Part shown: positions 33,101 through 41,663 of the stretch, in pieces | Layout of the letters: the number at the start of each line of letters is the position of its first letter | How positions within the stretch are numbered: the stretch's first letter is position 1 | Origin: Ditylenchus dipsaci | Lineage: Eukaryota; Nematoda; Chromadorea; Rhabditida; Anguinidae | Direction of reading: 5' to 3' | Assembly: GCA_004194705.1 (NCBI GenBank) | Contig: SADC01000094.1 | Coordinates: forward strand, 160,925 to 224,924 | DNA length: 64,000 bases | Translations under genes and position numbers: made by a program | The notes under the pieces: generated by a model | The model's input: the letters and a program-made list of their open reading frames with translations, nothing else | Told to the model about the DNA's origin: nothing | The model's database searches: none

Positions 33101-33280
33101 TTTCACAATTCCATGACACACCTCGTGGGCACGTATCATCTTTAACTAGCGTGCCTTTTTTGATTAACTGAAGACTTTGAAACCAATTATAAGAAAAAGA
33201 TAACTTACAGCCTTCTTGGATGGAGCAGGACGTACTGGAAGGAATCGAATCTCAAACAGCTTCGTAGGCGGAGAACTCAT
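29908..33280 (-). CDS. F-box-like, coiled-coil and STI1-like repeat gene
   Basis: Exons read right to left. 33280-33209 starts MSSPPTKLFEIRFLPVRPAP and ends at GTAAGT. 32862-32690 has an F-box-like IPCELLRDVLYFIPDADICQ. Then cassette 1: a 32279-32194 (VAEELVALKIENERLIRLV, coiled coil), b 32142-32055 (QDYQPKLSKGVISF), c 31058-30945 (LYWLHLMSNTSPSRPPSS, KDHEVKKVLSDSADK). Cassette 2: a' 30882-30797, b' 30747-30661, c' 30144-29908. Exon c' ends in an STI1/DP2-like domain (DDPVVKKILNDP, QVEQDPMGAQERL, LTDPEYFEKFKKLVEAGVV) and a stop. F-box and STI1-type domains suggest substrate or chaperone adaptor work; inference. All exons start after TTTAG/CAG-like acceptors. Exon b' is one base shorter than b, breaking its frame. 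The exon between 33209 and 32862 is unresolved (candidate 33056-32989, KVKCPGCKK). Confidence 0.6.
30329..30498. mobile_element. Tigger/pogo-like MITE in the gene's cassette-2 intron
   Basis: TA flanks (30327-30328 and 30499-30500). Ends CAGTCAAACCTCGATTTAGT and the inverse ending GGTTCGACTG. 170 bp. The duplicated intron of cassette 1 (about 31270) reads TTCTGGTGCGGAG where this copy reads TTCTGG, element, CGGAG, so the empty site is visible. Same element as 43920-44090, inverted. Confidence 0.85.
31378..32000. mobile_element. 600-bp dispersed repeat in the cassette-1 intron
   Basis: After TTAA (31374-31377) starts AGGGGCTGG with an 18-G run (31385-31402), then ACTTTATATACGCATCGCC. The right end is GCGATGCGTATATAAAGTCT. 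Matches 18854-19408 inverted. A B-box-like motif GGTTCGACTACCAC lies on the minus strand near 31950. Absent from the homologous intron of cassette 2. The long minus frame 31842-32264 is partly this repeat and is not wholly coding. Confidence 0.75.
32315..32505. mobile_element. TTAA palindromic MITE inside an intron
   Basis: Right end GGTCCT followed by TTAA (32506-32509); left end AGGAACATGG preceded by T-C-A-A. Arms contain GTGGCATGTGC, AATTGGCGGGGGAC and AGAGAAGTGTC with inverses. It sits in the intron between the F-box exon and coiled-coil exon a. Confidence 0.8.
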
Positions 33281-33499
33281 AGGAATTTGCAGATGTTCAA
33301 GCTAAAACCAATAGAATTAACAAAACGCAGAGAAACATTTGCCCGAATTTTTTTAAACTTGAAAAGCTGGTGGCACACTCTATCGTAACACGAGCCCCCA
33401 TAATAGTGGGTTACACGAGTAAAAACCCATTTTCTGTAATTTTGAACCACATCCTGTTACCTCAAAATTTTGACTCCGATTTTTTCGCCTATCGTTCAA

Positions 33500-33741
33500 G
33501 GCTGGCTTACAATGGATGTCGGAAGTCGGATGTCGAAGTCAGAGGTAGGAAGTCGGATGTCGGTAGTCCGATTTTCAAAATTGTTTTTTCTGATCCGACT
33601 ATCAGAAAGTTATTTTTTTTCTGGGAAAGAACCTCGAGAATAGATAAAATTACTTTACAGAACAAGAAAATGTCGAAAACTCGCAGAGCAGCGGGACCTC
33701 AAACACTTCGACATCCGACTTCCGACATCCAATGTAAGCGC
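33500..33741. mobile_element. Small MITE with GGAAGTCGGATGTC subrepeats
   Basis: Left GGCTTACAATGGATGTCGGA, AGTCGGATGTCG repeats; right the inverse CGACATCCGACTTCCGACAT, CCAATGTAAGC. The plus frame 33370-33864 running through it is not supported as a gene. Confidence 0.6.
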
Positions 33742-34463
33742 CCTATTAGAGGAAAGAATGAGGAGAAATGTCATAAAGAAAAGTCGGTCTCGCACGGAAG
33801 ATTACGCATTTTGAAAAAGTATGTGATGCCGATTCCAAAAAAATGGGAAAGTTTCTATCTTTAGGTCTCAACATCATTTTTCATACTTTTTTGAAGTGTT
33901 ATATGTCATTCAACGCAGAAATCTCAGGGCTTTCTATCTGTAATAAAAGATGTCACTGTTGAGCATATTTTATGAAAATTGATGTAAAATGCGTGGAAAA
34001 AATTTAGAATTTCGTAAGAAGAAGGGTAATGTCTCTTTTGTTGCAAAAGGAAAGATGTGGGAGCGACCGTCACGTCAACTTAAGAAGCTCATACAAAAAT
34101 ATGTCATATATGTCAAAAATATATTTAAAAGCGCAAAATACAGTACTTCTTCTAACAGGCCGACATGTCGGGTTATTTTTCAATCGCCCGGAAATCTGAA
34201 AATTTTGGGTCGCCCTCATAAGTTTTAGGTGAAAATCCAAAATCGAAAAAGTGGAATTGGTAGAGCTCGTGGAAGTTAAGAAATTAGCAAAAACAGCGGT
34301 ACTTGTTTAAACTACGCCACACCTTTCATTTTTTATGAAAAGTGACCTTAAATCACTTTCTAAACTACTTTTTTCAGTTGACACGATGAAAGAAACATAC
34401 CTGAATGCTTTTTGCTTAAAAAATTTCAAAGTTTCACAAAAAAAAATTCTTTGACTCTCTTAA
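33742..34463. other. Intergenic sequence
   Basis: No gene supported. The plus frame at 33989-34228 contains basic residues only and no domain; GACCTTAAATCACTTTCTAA-like text near 34345 recurs inverted near 36270, so part is repeat. Confidence 0.45.
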
Positions 34464-34823
34464 AGGGGGGGGGAAGCTACTTAGGTTTGAAAAAGTGGCT
34501 TCCATGGCGCAGTGCGTAAGTGCTCGCGTTTTCTGGCCCAAAATGGTGTTTTTTTAGTGTTGCAGGTTCAATCCCACGTAGTGGCACACTACTTTTTTGG
34601 CTTGTTTGACCAGTTCTAGGAGTAATTTGAGTCGCTGATTCAGAATCTTGCGTCAAAAAAGTCTAATTACCTCTAAACTGCCCAAAGAAGCCAAAAAAAT
34701 AGTGTGCCCCTACGTGGGATTGAACCTGCAACACCAAAAACACCATTTTGGGCCAAAAAACGCGAGCACTTACGCACTGCGCCATGGAAGCCACTTTTTC
34801 AAACCTAAATGGCTTCCCCCCCC
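34464..34823. mobile_element. TTAA palindrome carrying tRNA-like arms, copy 1
   Basis: TTAA on both sides (34460-34463 and 34824-34827). Outer ends are AGGGGGGGGGAAGC and GCTTCCCCCCCC. The left arm, plus strand, has an A-box-like TGGCGCAGTGCGTAAGTGC (from 34505) whose GCGC/GTGC can form a D-stem, then a B-box GGTTCAATCCC (from 34565). The right arm carries the same tRNA-like unit in inverse orientation (34718-34785). The T-stem and acceptor stem do not pair, so it is not a functional tRNA. Other copies: 41298, 45401, 54999. Confidence 0.8.
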
Positions 34824-34944
34824 TTAAGTAAGATTATCTTTTCGAAGTACTAAAGTTCATATTTTGGTTATTTTTTCAAATTCTTTTTTCCAAAGGAGCG
34901 AAAAATGTCTCTTTGTGCATTTATGATCAACATTCTTGCTTGTA

Positions 34945-35783
34945 AAGTCAAGCCCCGCTATAGTGACACCTTGCAGAAGATTTGGTTGGTTTTGGTTAAA
35001 ATACCTTAGACTAGACCCCCGCTATAGTGACATCCTCGCTATAGTGACATCCTCGCTATAGTGACACCCTAGGCCGTTCCCAACAAATAAAAATACCCTC
35101 AATATAGTGACACATGTCAAGTTTTGTTCATTAAAGTTGCAACTTTAAGTGAAATTTCTTTAAAAAACGAATTTTAAGCTCTCGGTCAATTGCTTCCATA
35201 TTAATAACGGGGTTTTTATTTGTTTTCGTTGCCGATATGCAACCCAATGATGTATATAATGCCGAACAACTGTAGTACAGTTCAAAACTGTCATACAGTT
35301 GTGATTAATTTTTGCAATTATACTGCCGTTTTTCGGCATTATTCACATGACTGTTCCAATCGAATTTTTTTTTTAATTTCTGTTTTCTCTTATGAAACAC
35401 TATAGTTTTTCTATTTAGGCCCGCAACCCTCAATTTAGATGCTGAAAAATGTGTACGTTAATTCCGAAAATACGAGTCTGAATAGCGAATTTATAGTGGT
35501 TGACCAACCTTCGACCAGCAAAATCTATATGATTCAGATTATACTGACGCATAAGAGCTGTCAAAAGATTTTAAAAATTGGGTTGAAAGGTGATAGACCC
35601 TTGAAGGAATGAATTTTTGTTTTATACATATAATCGACAGGCGACTGTATTACCATATGCTAAACCCTCGACATAGTGACACCTTTCAAGAATTTTTTTG
35701 AAAACCCTCGCTACAGTGACACCCCGCTATAGTGACACCCCAAGGTCGTTCCCGAGGGGTGTCACTATAGCGGGGGTAGACTG
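34945..35783. mobile_element. 839-bp Tigger/pogo-like element
   Basis: TA flanks (34943-34944 and 35784-35785). Starts AAGTCAAGCCCCGCTATAGT and ends CACTATAGCGGGGGTAGACT-G. Several internal copies of CGCTATAGTGACA sit near both ends. The 61-codon frame at 35220 shows no transposase motif. Probably non-autonomous. Confidence 0.75.
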
Positions 35784-35785
35784 TA

Positions 35786-36620
35786 TTCAAGTTTTTACGC
35801 AAGTTTCAAGTTTTTCTGACTCTTTAAGCTGAAGGGCTTGAAGGTGCGCATGCATACATACGTTTGAACAAAATCACTGAAAAGTGACGTACGTATGAAT
35901 AGACAAAGCTTCTTTGTGGACAAAAAGACTTTTTTGGGGGTGAAAATTAGCTAGGTCAAAAAGACTTTCCACAAAAAAGCTTTGTTTTGTATGAATGTAT
36001 AAATCAAGGCACAACAGCATGAAAAAACTATGTACACCAGATTTTGTTCATGCATTAGGCTTCACAGATAAAAAACATGTCTAAAATATATTACTTTTAT
36101 CTTTATTTGACTAAAAAACACTCAAATTCATGCAAAAATACCTTAAAAGATTTAATTTAATCATCTATTTAAGAAGGGATGGTAGGTTATTTCGTTCAAT
36201 AAAATTGAATTTTTTTACGCAAAAAGCATTCAGGTATGTTTCTTTCATCGTATCAACTGAAAAAAGTAGTTTAGGACGTGATTTAAGGTCACTTTTAATA
36301 AAAAATAAAAGGTGTGGCGTAATCTAAATAAGTACCAAACAGCTTTGCAAAATATTTACTCTACCCTGAGATCAGTGCTGGGAATTTTCCAAATTACTCG
36401 TCTTGCCTTTTTTAAAGTCGCATCCTAGTGTTCGTCCTCGTCTTTTCTCGTCCATAAATTTTTTTTTCGGATGAGTTAATAAAAAAACTTTTTTCCAGCC
36501 TTTCGGTTTAAATTTGTTTTTACATTGTTTATTTATCAGTACATAGTGTGATTTTAGGAAACTTCAGCACTTTGTATTTTTTGCTCTGAATTAAAAATTC
36601 CATGAAAATTTACAGAAAAA
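35786..36620. other. Intergenic sequence with small inverted repeats
   Basis: No gene supported. ACAAAGCTTCTTTGTGGA (35905) and inverse TCCACAAAAAAGCTTTGT (35970) form a hairpin. The frame at 36130-36327 has no domain. Confidence 0.45.
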
Positions 36621-36628
36621 ACGGCTAA

Positions 36629-37113
36629 ACAGAACCTTTGCCCTCCCACTCGCCAAAACCCTGGCCCTCCCACTCGCCAAAACCCTGGCCCTCCCACTCG
36701 CCAGAACCCCGACCATCCCACTTGTCAGGATCAAAATCAGAAAAAAATAAACAATATGAAGCAACAAGCAACACATCGGTAACAAAAAATAGATATGCAA
36801 AGAAGAATAAAAAGGAATTATACACAAAAGTTCATTTATTTATCACACATCAACATGGCACGGCGAGCTTAATTTTTTTCCACAAATATCGCCGCTAGGA
36901 AAACAACTTTCCATTGCTGAACTGAACCATTATATATTCACGAGAGATGGCAGTGACGACGGCATGAACGTTTTTCTTCCCGCTCACGGGCCACAGAACC
37001 ATGACATGGGATTGGAGCATCAATCCTTTGTCTGTGGGGAGGGCCAGGGTTCTGGCGAGTGGGAGGGCCAGAGTTCTGGCGAATGGGCGGGCAAAGGTTC
37101 TGTTGTGCCGAAA
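36629..37113. mobile_element. Element with inverted subrepeat arrays (CTGGCCCTCCCACTCGCC)
   Basis: Left array 36629-36720: ACAGAACCTTTGCCC then three units CCTGGCCCTCCCACTCGCCA of about 24 bp. Right array 37035-37113 is the inverse and ends GGGCAAAGGTTCTGT. The core (36725-37030) holds a gene-like 3' fragment on the minus strand. No clear target duplication found. Confidence 0.7.
36895..37030 (-). pseudogene. Captured gene 3'-end fragment
   Basis: Within the array-bracketed element the minus strand reads GLMLQSHVMVLWPVSGKKN, VHAVVTAISREYIMVQFSN, GKLFS and a stop, followed by GATAAATAAATG, an AATAAA context. Alternating hydrophobic strands and the LWPVSGK...A.V..I...YI.VQF.NG pattern resemble a small Tudor/SH3-like barrel; that is inference. 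It has no start codon of its own inside the element, so it looks like a host exon carried as cargo. Confidence 0.45.
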
Positions 37114-37132
37114 AAACATTGCATTATGTTTA

Positions 37133-37265
37133 GAGTACAGGGCTGTGCACGGGCCGGGTTTTGGTCGGCCAGGCCCGGCATGCAGCTTAACTGTGAAAGC
37201 CCGGCCCGGAATGGTGTCGGCCCCGCCCGGCCCGAGTTCGGCGCGGCTCGAAAAGCGCGGAAAAT
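37133..37265. repeat. GC-rich GGCCGGGC repeat
   Basis: CAGGGCTGTGCACGGGCCGG followed by repeated GGCCCGGC / GCCCGGCC motifs. The start resembles hAT-type element ends, but no right end or target duplication was found. Confidence 0.4.
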
Positions 37266-37898
37266 TTTCGAATATCGTTTCACAAGAAAAAATTTCTCGA
37301 AAATTTTTCAAATGATGTTAAATTTTCGTTTTCACTGAACATTCTTTGTATATTTATATCAGCAGCATGTATTATTGACTTTTAGTCGGGTGGCACTAGG
37401 TAGTAGTGCCTAGATGTACAGGCTGTAGTCCTCATGTATCCGAATCATTTGGTTTATTGGTGGTGATACTTATATTCCACTAGAAAAGTGGTAGTACTTA
37501 GGTGGGACGTAGTACCACGATATTCAGTTTACTTATGTGTAAAGTGGTACCTATGTGTATAGCATAAAGGTGGTCGTCTTCAAAGAACACTACCCAGGTT
37601 TTTAAGTGGTGTTACCTATACATAAGTGGTGAATGTTAAATGATCGCTGAGTTGCCACGGTATAATCAGAAATACTCTTTACAATGGTCACTTTTTAACC
37701 AATTAAAATGCTAATTGAATTTCAGGTACTATTCCATTGTAGAACATTTTTAAAACGTCAACTTTGGCAATTTTTTTTAGGGCCCGACTTTTTTTTGGGA
37801 TAATAATTTATATGATAATAGTTTGTATGTAGATTTAGATAGAGCTATCTGAATAACGCAGAACGCTGTATTCATCTACGGAAAAAGTTGTTAAATTA
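37266..37898. other. Intergenic sequence with degenerate GTGGTA units
   Basis: 37380-37640 has imperfect repeats with GTGGTAGTACTTAGG and similar. No gene supported. Confidence 0.45.
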
Positions 37899-38545
37899 CA
37901 GGGTGCTGCAAAAGTTCGATCAAGAACTTAAAACCGCCATAACTTTATTAATAATCAACACTTTTCAATAATTTTCTATTCATTTTGAAGCCAAAATATA
38001 ACAGAACAAAACACGTTTGAAGATTTTCTTAATATCTTCCATTTCTTTGACGCAAGCCCTCAGGCGTTTTGGCCAATTTTCGACTACATGACAGAGCATG
38101 ACAAGCTGCAAGAAGAGAAGCCTTCAACTGAACCAAACTGTTGTGAGATGTTTTGCACGCCTTTGCTTCCAACATTGACCAGATTGAGTAGTCCAGCAGG
38201 TTGAGATCAGGCGATGAGGACGGCCATTGACTTGAATCGATGAAATCCGGAAAATGATCCTTGCATCATTGTTGAGTTGTCTTGGCTTTGTGAGCTGGAG
38301 CGGAGTCTTGTTGAAACGTCCATTGTGGTTCCCTGAAGTGCTGATTTGCCCACGGTTTCACGACGGCCTCCAGAATTTGATTACGATAGATTTCTTGATT
38401 GATTTTGACGCCCTGATCGATGAAACACACGTTTGGAAGAAGAAGAACAGTGCTATAAAATAAAAAAAAATTTTCTGAAAAGTGTTGAGTAGAAAAAAAG
38501 TTGGGGCAATTTAAAAGTTGTTGATCGAACTTTTGCCGCACCCTG
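37899..38545 (-). mobile_element. Mariner-like element with broken transposase
   Basis: TA flanks (37897-37898 and 38546-38547). Ends CAGGGTGCTGCAAAAGTTCG and the inverse of CAGGGTGCGGCAAAAGTTCG. The minus strand encodes GVKINQEIYRNQILEAVVKP, WTFQQDSAPAHKAKTTQQ (second catalytic Asp region). After a frame break near 38266 it reads FPDFIDSSQWPSSSPDLNLL, DYSIWSMLEAKACK (third acidic residue region). The N-terminal DNA-binding part and first Asp are missing. At 647 bp it is a deletion derivative and a pseudogene. Confidence 0.85.
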
Positions 38546-38547
38546 TA

Positions 38548-40086
38548 ATGTGAAAATCGACTCAGAACGTATCAATGTAATATGATTTTAAAAATCTGAC
38601 CTGAAACTTTGTAACCGCTAGGAAAACCCGAAATTATAACAATGAACTTTTTTAAGTTACCAACCTGACTCTGCCAAAACGATAAATTTGAAATTTCGAT
38701 TTTTTTTAACTTATATAAATATTTGATAGAGCTTGATTTTTTTCAAATCGAAAAGCAAACTTATGGCTTTCCATTAGTATCAAAACAAGTCAAACACAGC
38801 TTACCTAATCAAAGTCATAACCAAAAAAATGCTAAAAAATTTGAATTTTAAATATTTTTAAAACCAATTTGTCTCTATACGAAGATATCTATTTGGTCTT
38901 TTGACGTGTTTGACACGCCGTAGATAATCACAGCAGCTTGTGCAATATGAATTAGCGCAGGATGGAATGGTCATGGAAGCCAATTTTTTCTCTAATTTTC
39001 TCTCTATGTTCTATGATTTTTTTTCCAGTGATAAGCTAGAAAAAAATTGATAAAAGTCGATAGAATGGTTTTTTGTCGATTGAACTTCAACCAAAATTTA
39101 TTTGCTAAAAACAATTTTGGCAGAAGAACACTATTTGGCCAGAGCCAAAAGTGAGTTTTTGAGGTCTTATTGTTTCATATGCCCTAAAAACGATAGAAAC
39201 GGCAAAAAATTGTGGGAAGGCCATTTTTCGAAAAAAATTTTTGTTTGCCTTGGTCGCCCTGTGGTTTTTGGTCTTTTTTTGGTTATTTTACCCTGTTTTG
39301 GCAACTGGAGCTTTGCAAAAAGGGTACTGGTTCACAATATGGACCCCAAAAATCTGCCTCGGTCCCCTGTGATTTTTTCTTGAAAAATGCCTTGGTCTCC
39401 CTTGTCCATTAGAGTTATAATAATGTTGTGATCATGGTGATTATGGTTAAATGATCACCTTGAACATGATCACCTTCAAAACAACAGCGGGAACAAAGGC
39501 ATTTTTTAAGAAAAAATTTTTTATAGAACTTATCATTCACAATTTTTATCAGTTCATATGTTTTAATTTCCAATGTGCTGGTATATTCCTTAATTATTTG
39601 GATTATTGAGTTTTAAAATTTGGAAGTGCATTAATGAATCGTCAGCCAGACTGAAGCTTCAAAGAGCTAAGGCGACTAATAGGCAAATTAGTGTAGTGCT
39701 CATACTGCAGGTATTTTTTAAATCACACATCTCCTTTGCTACTGATATTTTAGGCAACCATCCCATTGTTTCTAGCCTTTTTACCAATGACTTTTATTGT
39801 CTACACTGCCCTGACCAATGACTCGGATTCATGGCTCTTCGACCGAGTAAACATTGTTTTTAGTTGGATTCCGGCATGTTTTCTGTGAAAAATGCGTTCA
39901 AAAAAACGTTTTGCGGCAAAAATACTTTTTTTACTTTGAGTTTGAAAAAAACGAAAAAATCGTACAGTTGGAAGTCGAACCTGGATGGAACACCACCCCA
40001 AGGGGTTGGGAAGTGCGATTTGGTCAGGTTTGACTAAAATTAAGTCAAGTTAACCCTACATACAACGGTCGGTTTCTTGGGGGTCT
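38548..40086. other. Intergenic sequence, no supported gene
   Basis: Frames at 39102-39412 and 39606-39821 lack domains and splice context. GCCTTGGTC.CCCT appears twice (39247, 39391), the same phrase as at 1008 and 53455, so fragments of dispersed repeats are present. Confidence 0.45.
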
Positions 40087-40457
40087 GGTCACATTAAATT
40101 TCGCGACATTTCATATGCGATATTTTATTCATTTTCTCTGACTTTTTTCAGACTTTTGAAAAAAATGTTCACCATCTGATAGCTAAGGTTAAATTTTGTT
40201 TTTTGAGCCGGGGTTTGTAAAGACGTTGGCTCACGAGCAGACTTTTTGGTCAAAAAACCCTTTTTAAAAAAAAAGCCACCACCAAACCAAGCTTTTCACC
40301 AAAATGGCAGCTTGTAGGCCTACATTTTTGCGAACCCGGGCCCGAAAAATACCGTTTTTAGCCTGAAATCTTAGCTATCAGATGGTAAGAACTTTTTTCT
40401 CAAAAAGCTCGAAAAAATCAGAGAAAATGAATGAAATGTCGCGAAATGAAACGTGAC
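40087..40457. mobile_element. 370-bp foldback element
   Basis: GTCACATTAAATTTCGCGAC and inverse GTCGCGAAATGAAACGTGAC at the ends; CATCTGATAGCTAAG and inverse inside. No coding capacity. Confidence 0.65.
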
Positions 40458-40560
40458 TCTATCCCCAAGGTACCTAAGAAATTATCATTGATATTCTGAT
40501 GGAAACAAGATAAAATCCCGTGTTATCATTATTATTCCGATATAAAACACAATGTATATC

Positions 40561-40799
40561 CCGTATTTTCTCTAATAAAACCACATCCCTATTTCAAAAT
40601 CGTCTTTTCGGCATTGTGTTTTGACGCACTTTTTAAAAACTTCTCTTACGAAAATTACCTTCATTTTGCAGCTCATCTCACTGGCTACATATTGAGGAGT
40701 AACTTGTATAAGAAAAATTTTCAAAAAATGGGTAAAAACACTACGCCAAAAAGACGATTTTGAATAAGGAAAGTGTGATTCTATTACAGAAAATGCGGT
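40561..40799. mobile_element. Palindromic MITE with CCGTATTTTCTC ends
   Basis: CCGTATTTTCTCTAATAAAA at the left and the inverse TTCTATTACAGAAAATGCGG at the right. Arms with AAAATCGTCTTTTCGGCA and GTGTTTTGACGCAC pair across. Close relative of 55989-56220. The overlapping minus frame 40572-41024 is repeat sequence. Confidence 0.65.
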
Positions 40800-40813
40800 A
40801 ATGTATAAAAAAC

Positions 40814-40990
40814 TAGAGTTGTAGAAATTCCCGGAAATATAGAAACCCGGGAATATTCCCGGGAACATTGGGAATATTCCCGGGAATATTCCCAATATAG
40901 GGAAAATACCGGGAAACCCGGGAATAATCCCAATGTTCCCGGGAATATTCCCGGAAATATTCCCGGGAATATTCCCATTGTACAACCCTA
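40814..40990. mobile_element. hAT-like MITE built of CGGGAATATTCC units
   Basis: Ends TAGAGTTGTAGAA and the inverse of TAGGGTTGTACAA. Flanks TAAAAAAC (40806-40813) and TAAAAACT (40991-40998) agree at 7 of 8 bases. Almost all of the interior is tandem and inverted GGGAATATTCCCGGG motifs. Confidence 0.7.
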
Positions 40991-41297
40991 TAAAAACTGA
41001 AGAATTTTTGAAAAAAAATGTCAAAGGCTTTCAATGTCAAAATTTGTTGTCAATACGATAGACTAAAACAGCTAAAAAATATATTCAGTTAAGACAGATA
41101 ATATATTGATCCGACTATTTATGAATAAAAGATTGGTTAGAACTTGAAAGTAAATGTAAAAAGCGGAAATTTGAAAAAGGTAAAAAATGAGTTAGTTTTT
41201 TTGCGACACACTGTATATAAAAATGTGGCATACCCGAAAAATCACTATTGCACCCTTAGCATGGTTCCAGGTACAAAACTACAAAAATCACTCTTAA

Positions 41298-41647
41298 AGG
41301 ATGGGGAAGCCATTTAGGTTTGGAAAAGTGGCTTCCATGGCGCAGTGCGTAAGTGCTCGCGTTTTCTGGCCCAAAATGGTGTTTTTTAATGTTGCAGGTT
41401 CAATCCCACGTAGTGGCACACTACTTTTTTGGCTTGTTTGACCAGTTCTAGGAGTAATTTGGGTCGCTGATCCCGAATCTGGCGTCAAAAAAGTCTAATT
41501 GCTCTAAAGTGGCCGAAGAAGACAAAAAAAATAGTGTGCCCATACGTGGGATTGAACCGGCAACATTAATAAAACACCATTTTGGGCTAAAAAACACACT
41601 GCGCCATGGAAGCCACTTTTGCAAACCTAAATGGCTTCCCCCCCCCT
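41298..41647. mobile_element. TTAA palindrome carrying tRNA-like arms, copy 2
   Basis: TTAA on both sides (41294-41297 and 41648-41651). Same A-box and B-box arrangement in the left arm as at 34464; the right arm has lost part of the A-box region. The minus frame 41294-41488 (RGIEPATLKN) is the translated tRNA-like arm, a familiar artefact, not a gene. Confidence 0.8.
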
Positions 41648-41663
41648 TTAAGTGTTAACAAAC

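Noticed and set aside
34498..34590. Functional tRNA gene
   Set aside because: A and B boxes and a D-stem are present, but the T-stem and acceptor stem do not pair and the A-B distance is long, so I call it tRNA-like only.
40572..41024. 150-residue minus frame rich in GNIPGNI
   Set aside because: Translation of the GGGAATATTCCC repeats of the hAT-like MITE and of a palindromic MITE.
41294..41488. Minus frame with RGIEPATLKN, recurring at 45365-45586
   Set aside because: Translation of a tRNA-like arm of a transposable element; this wording is a known artefact of tRNA-derived sequence.
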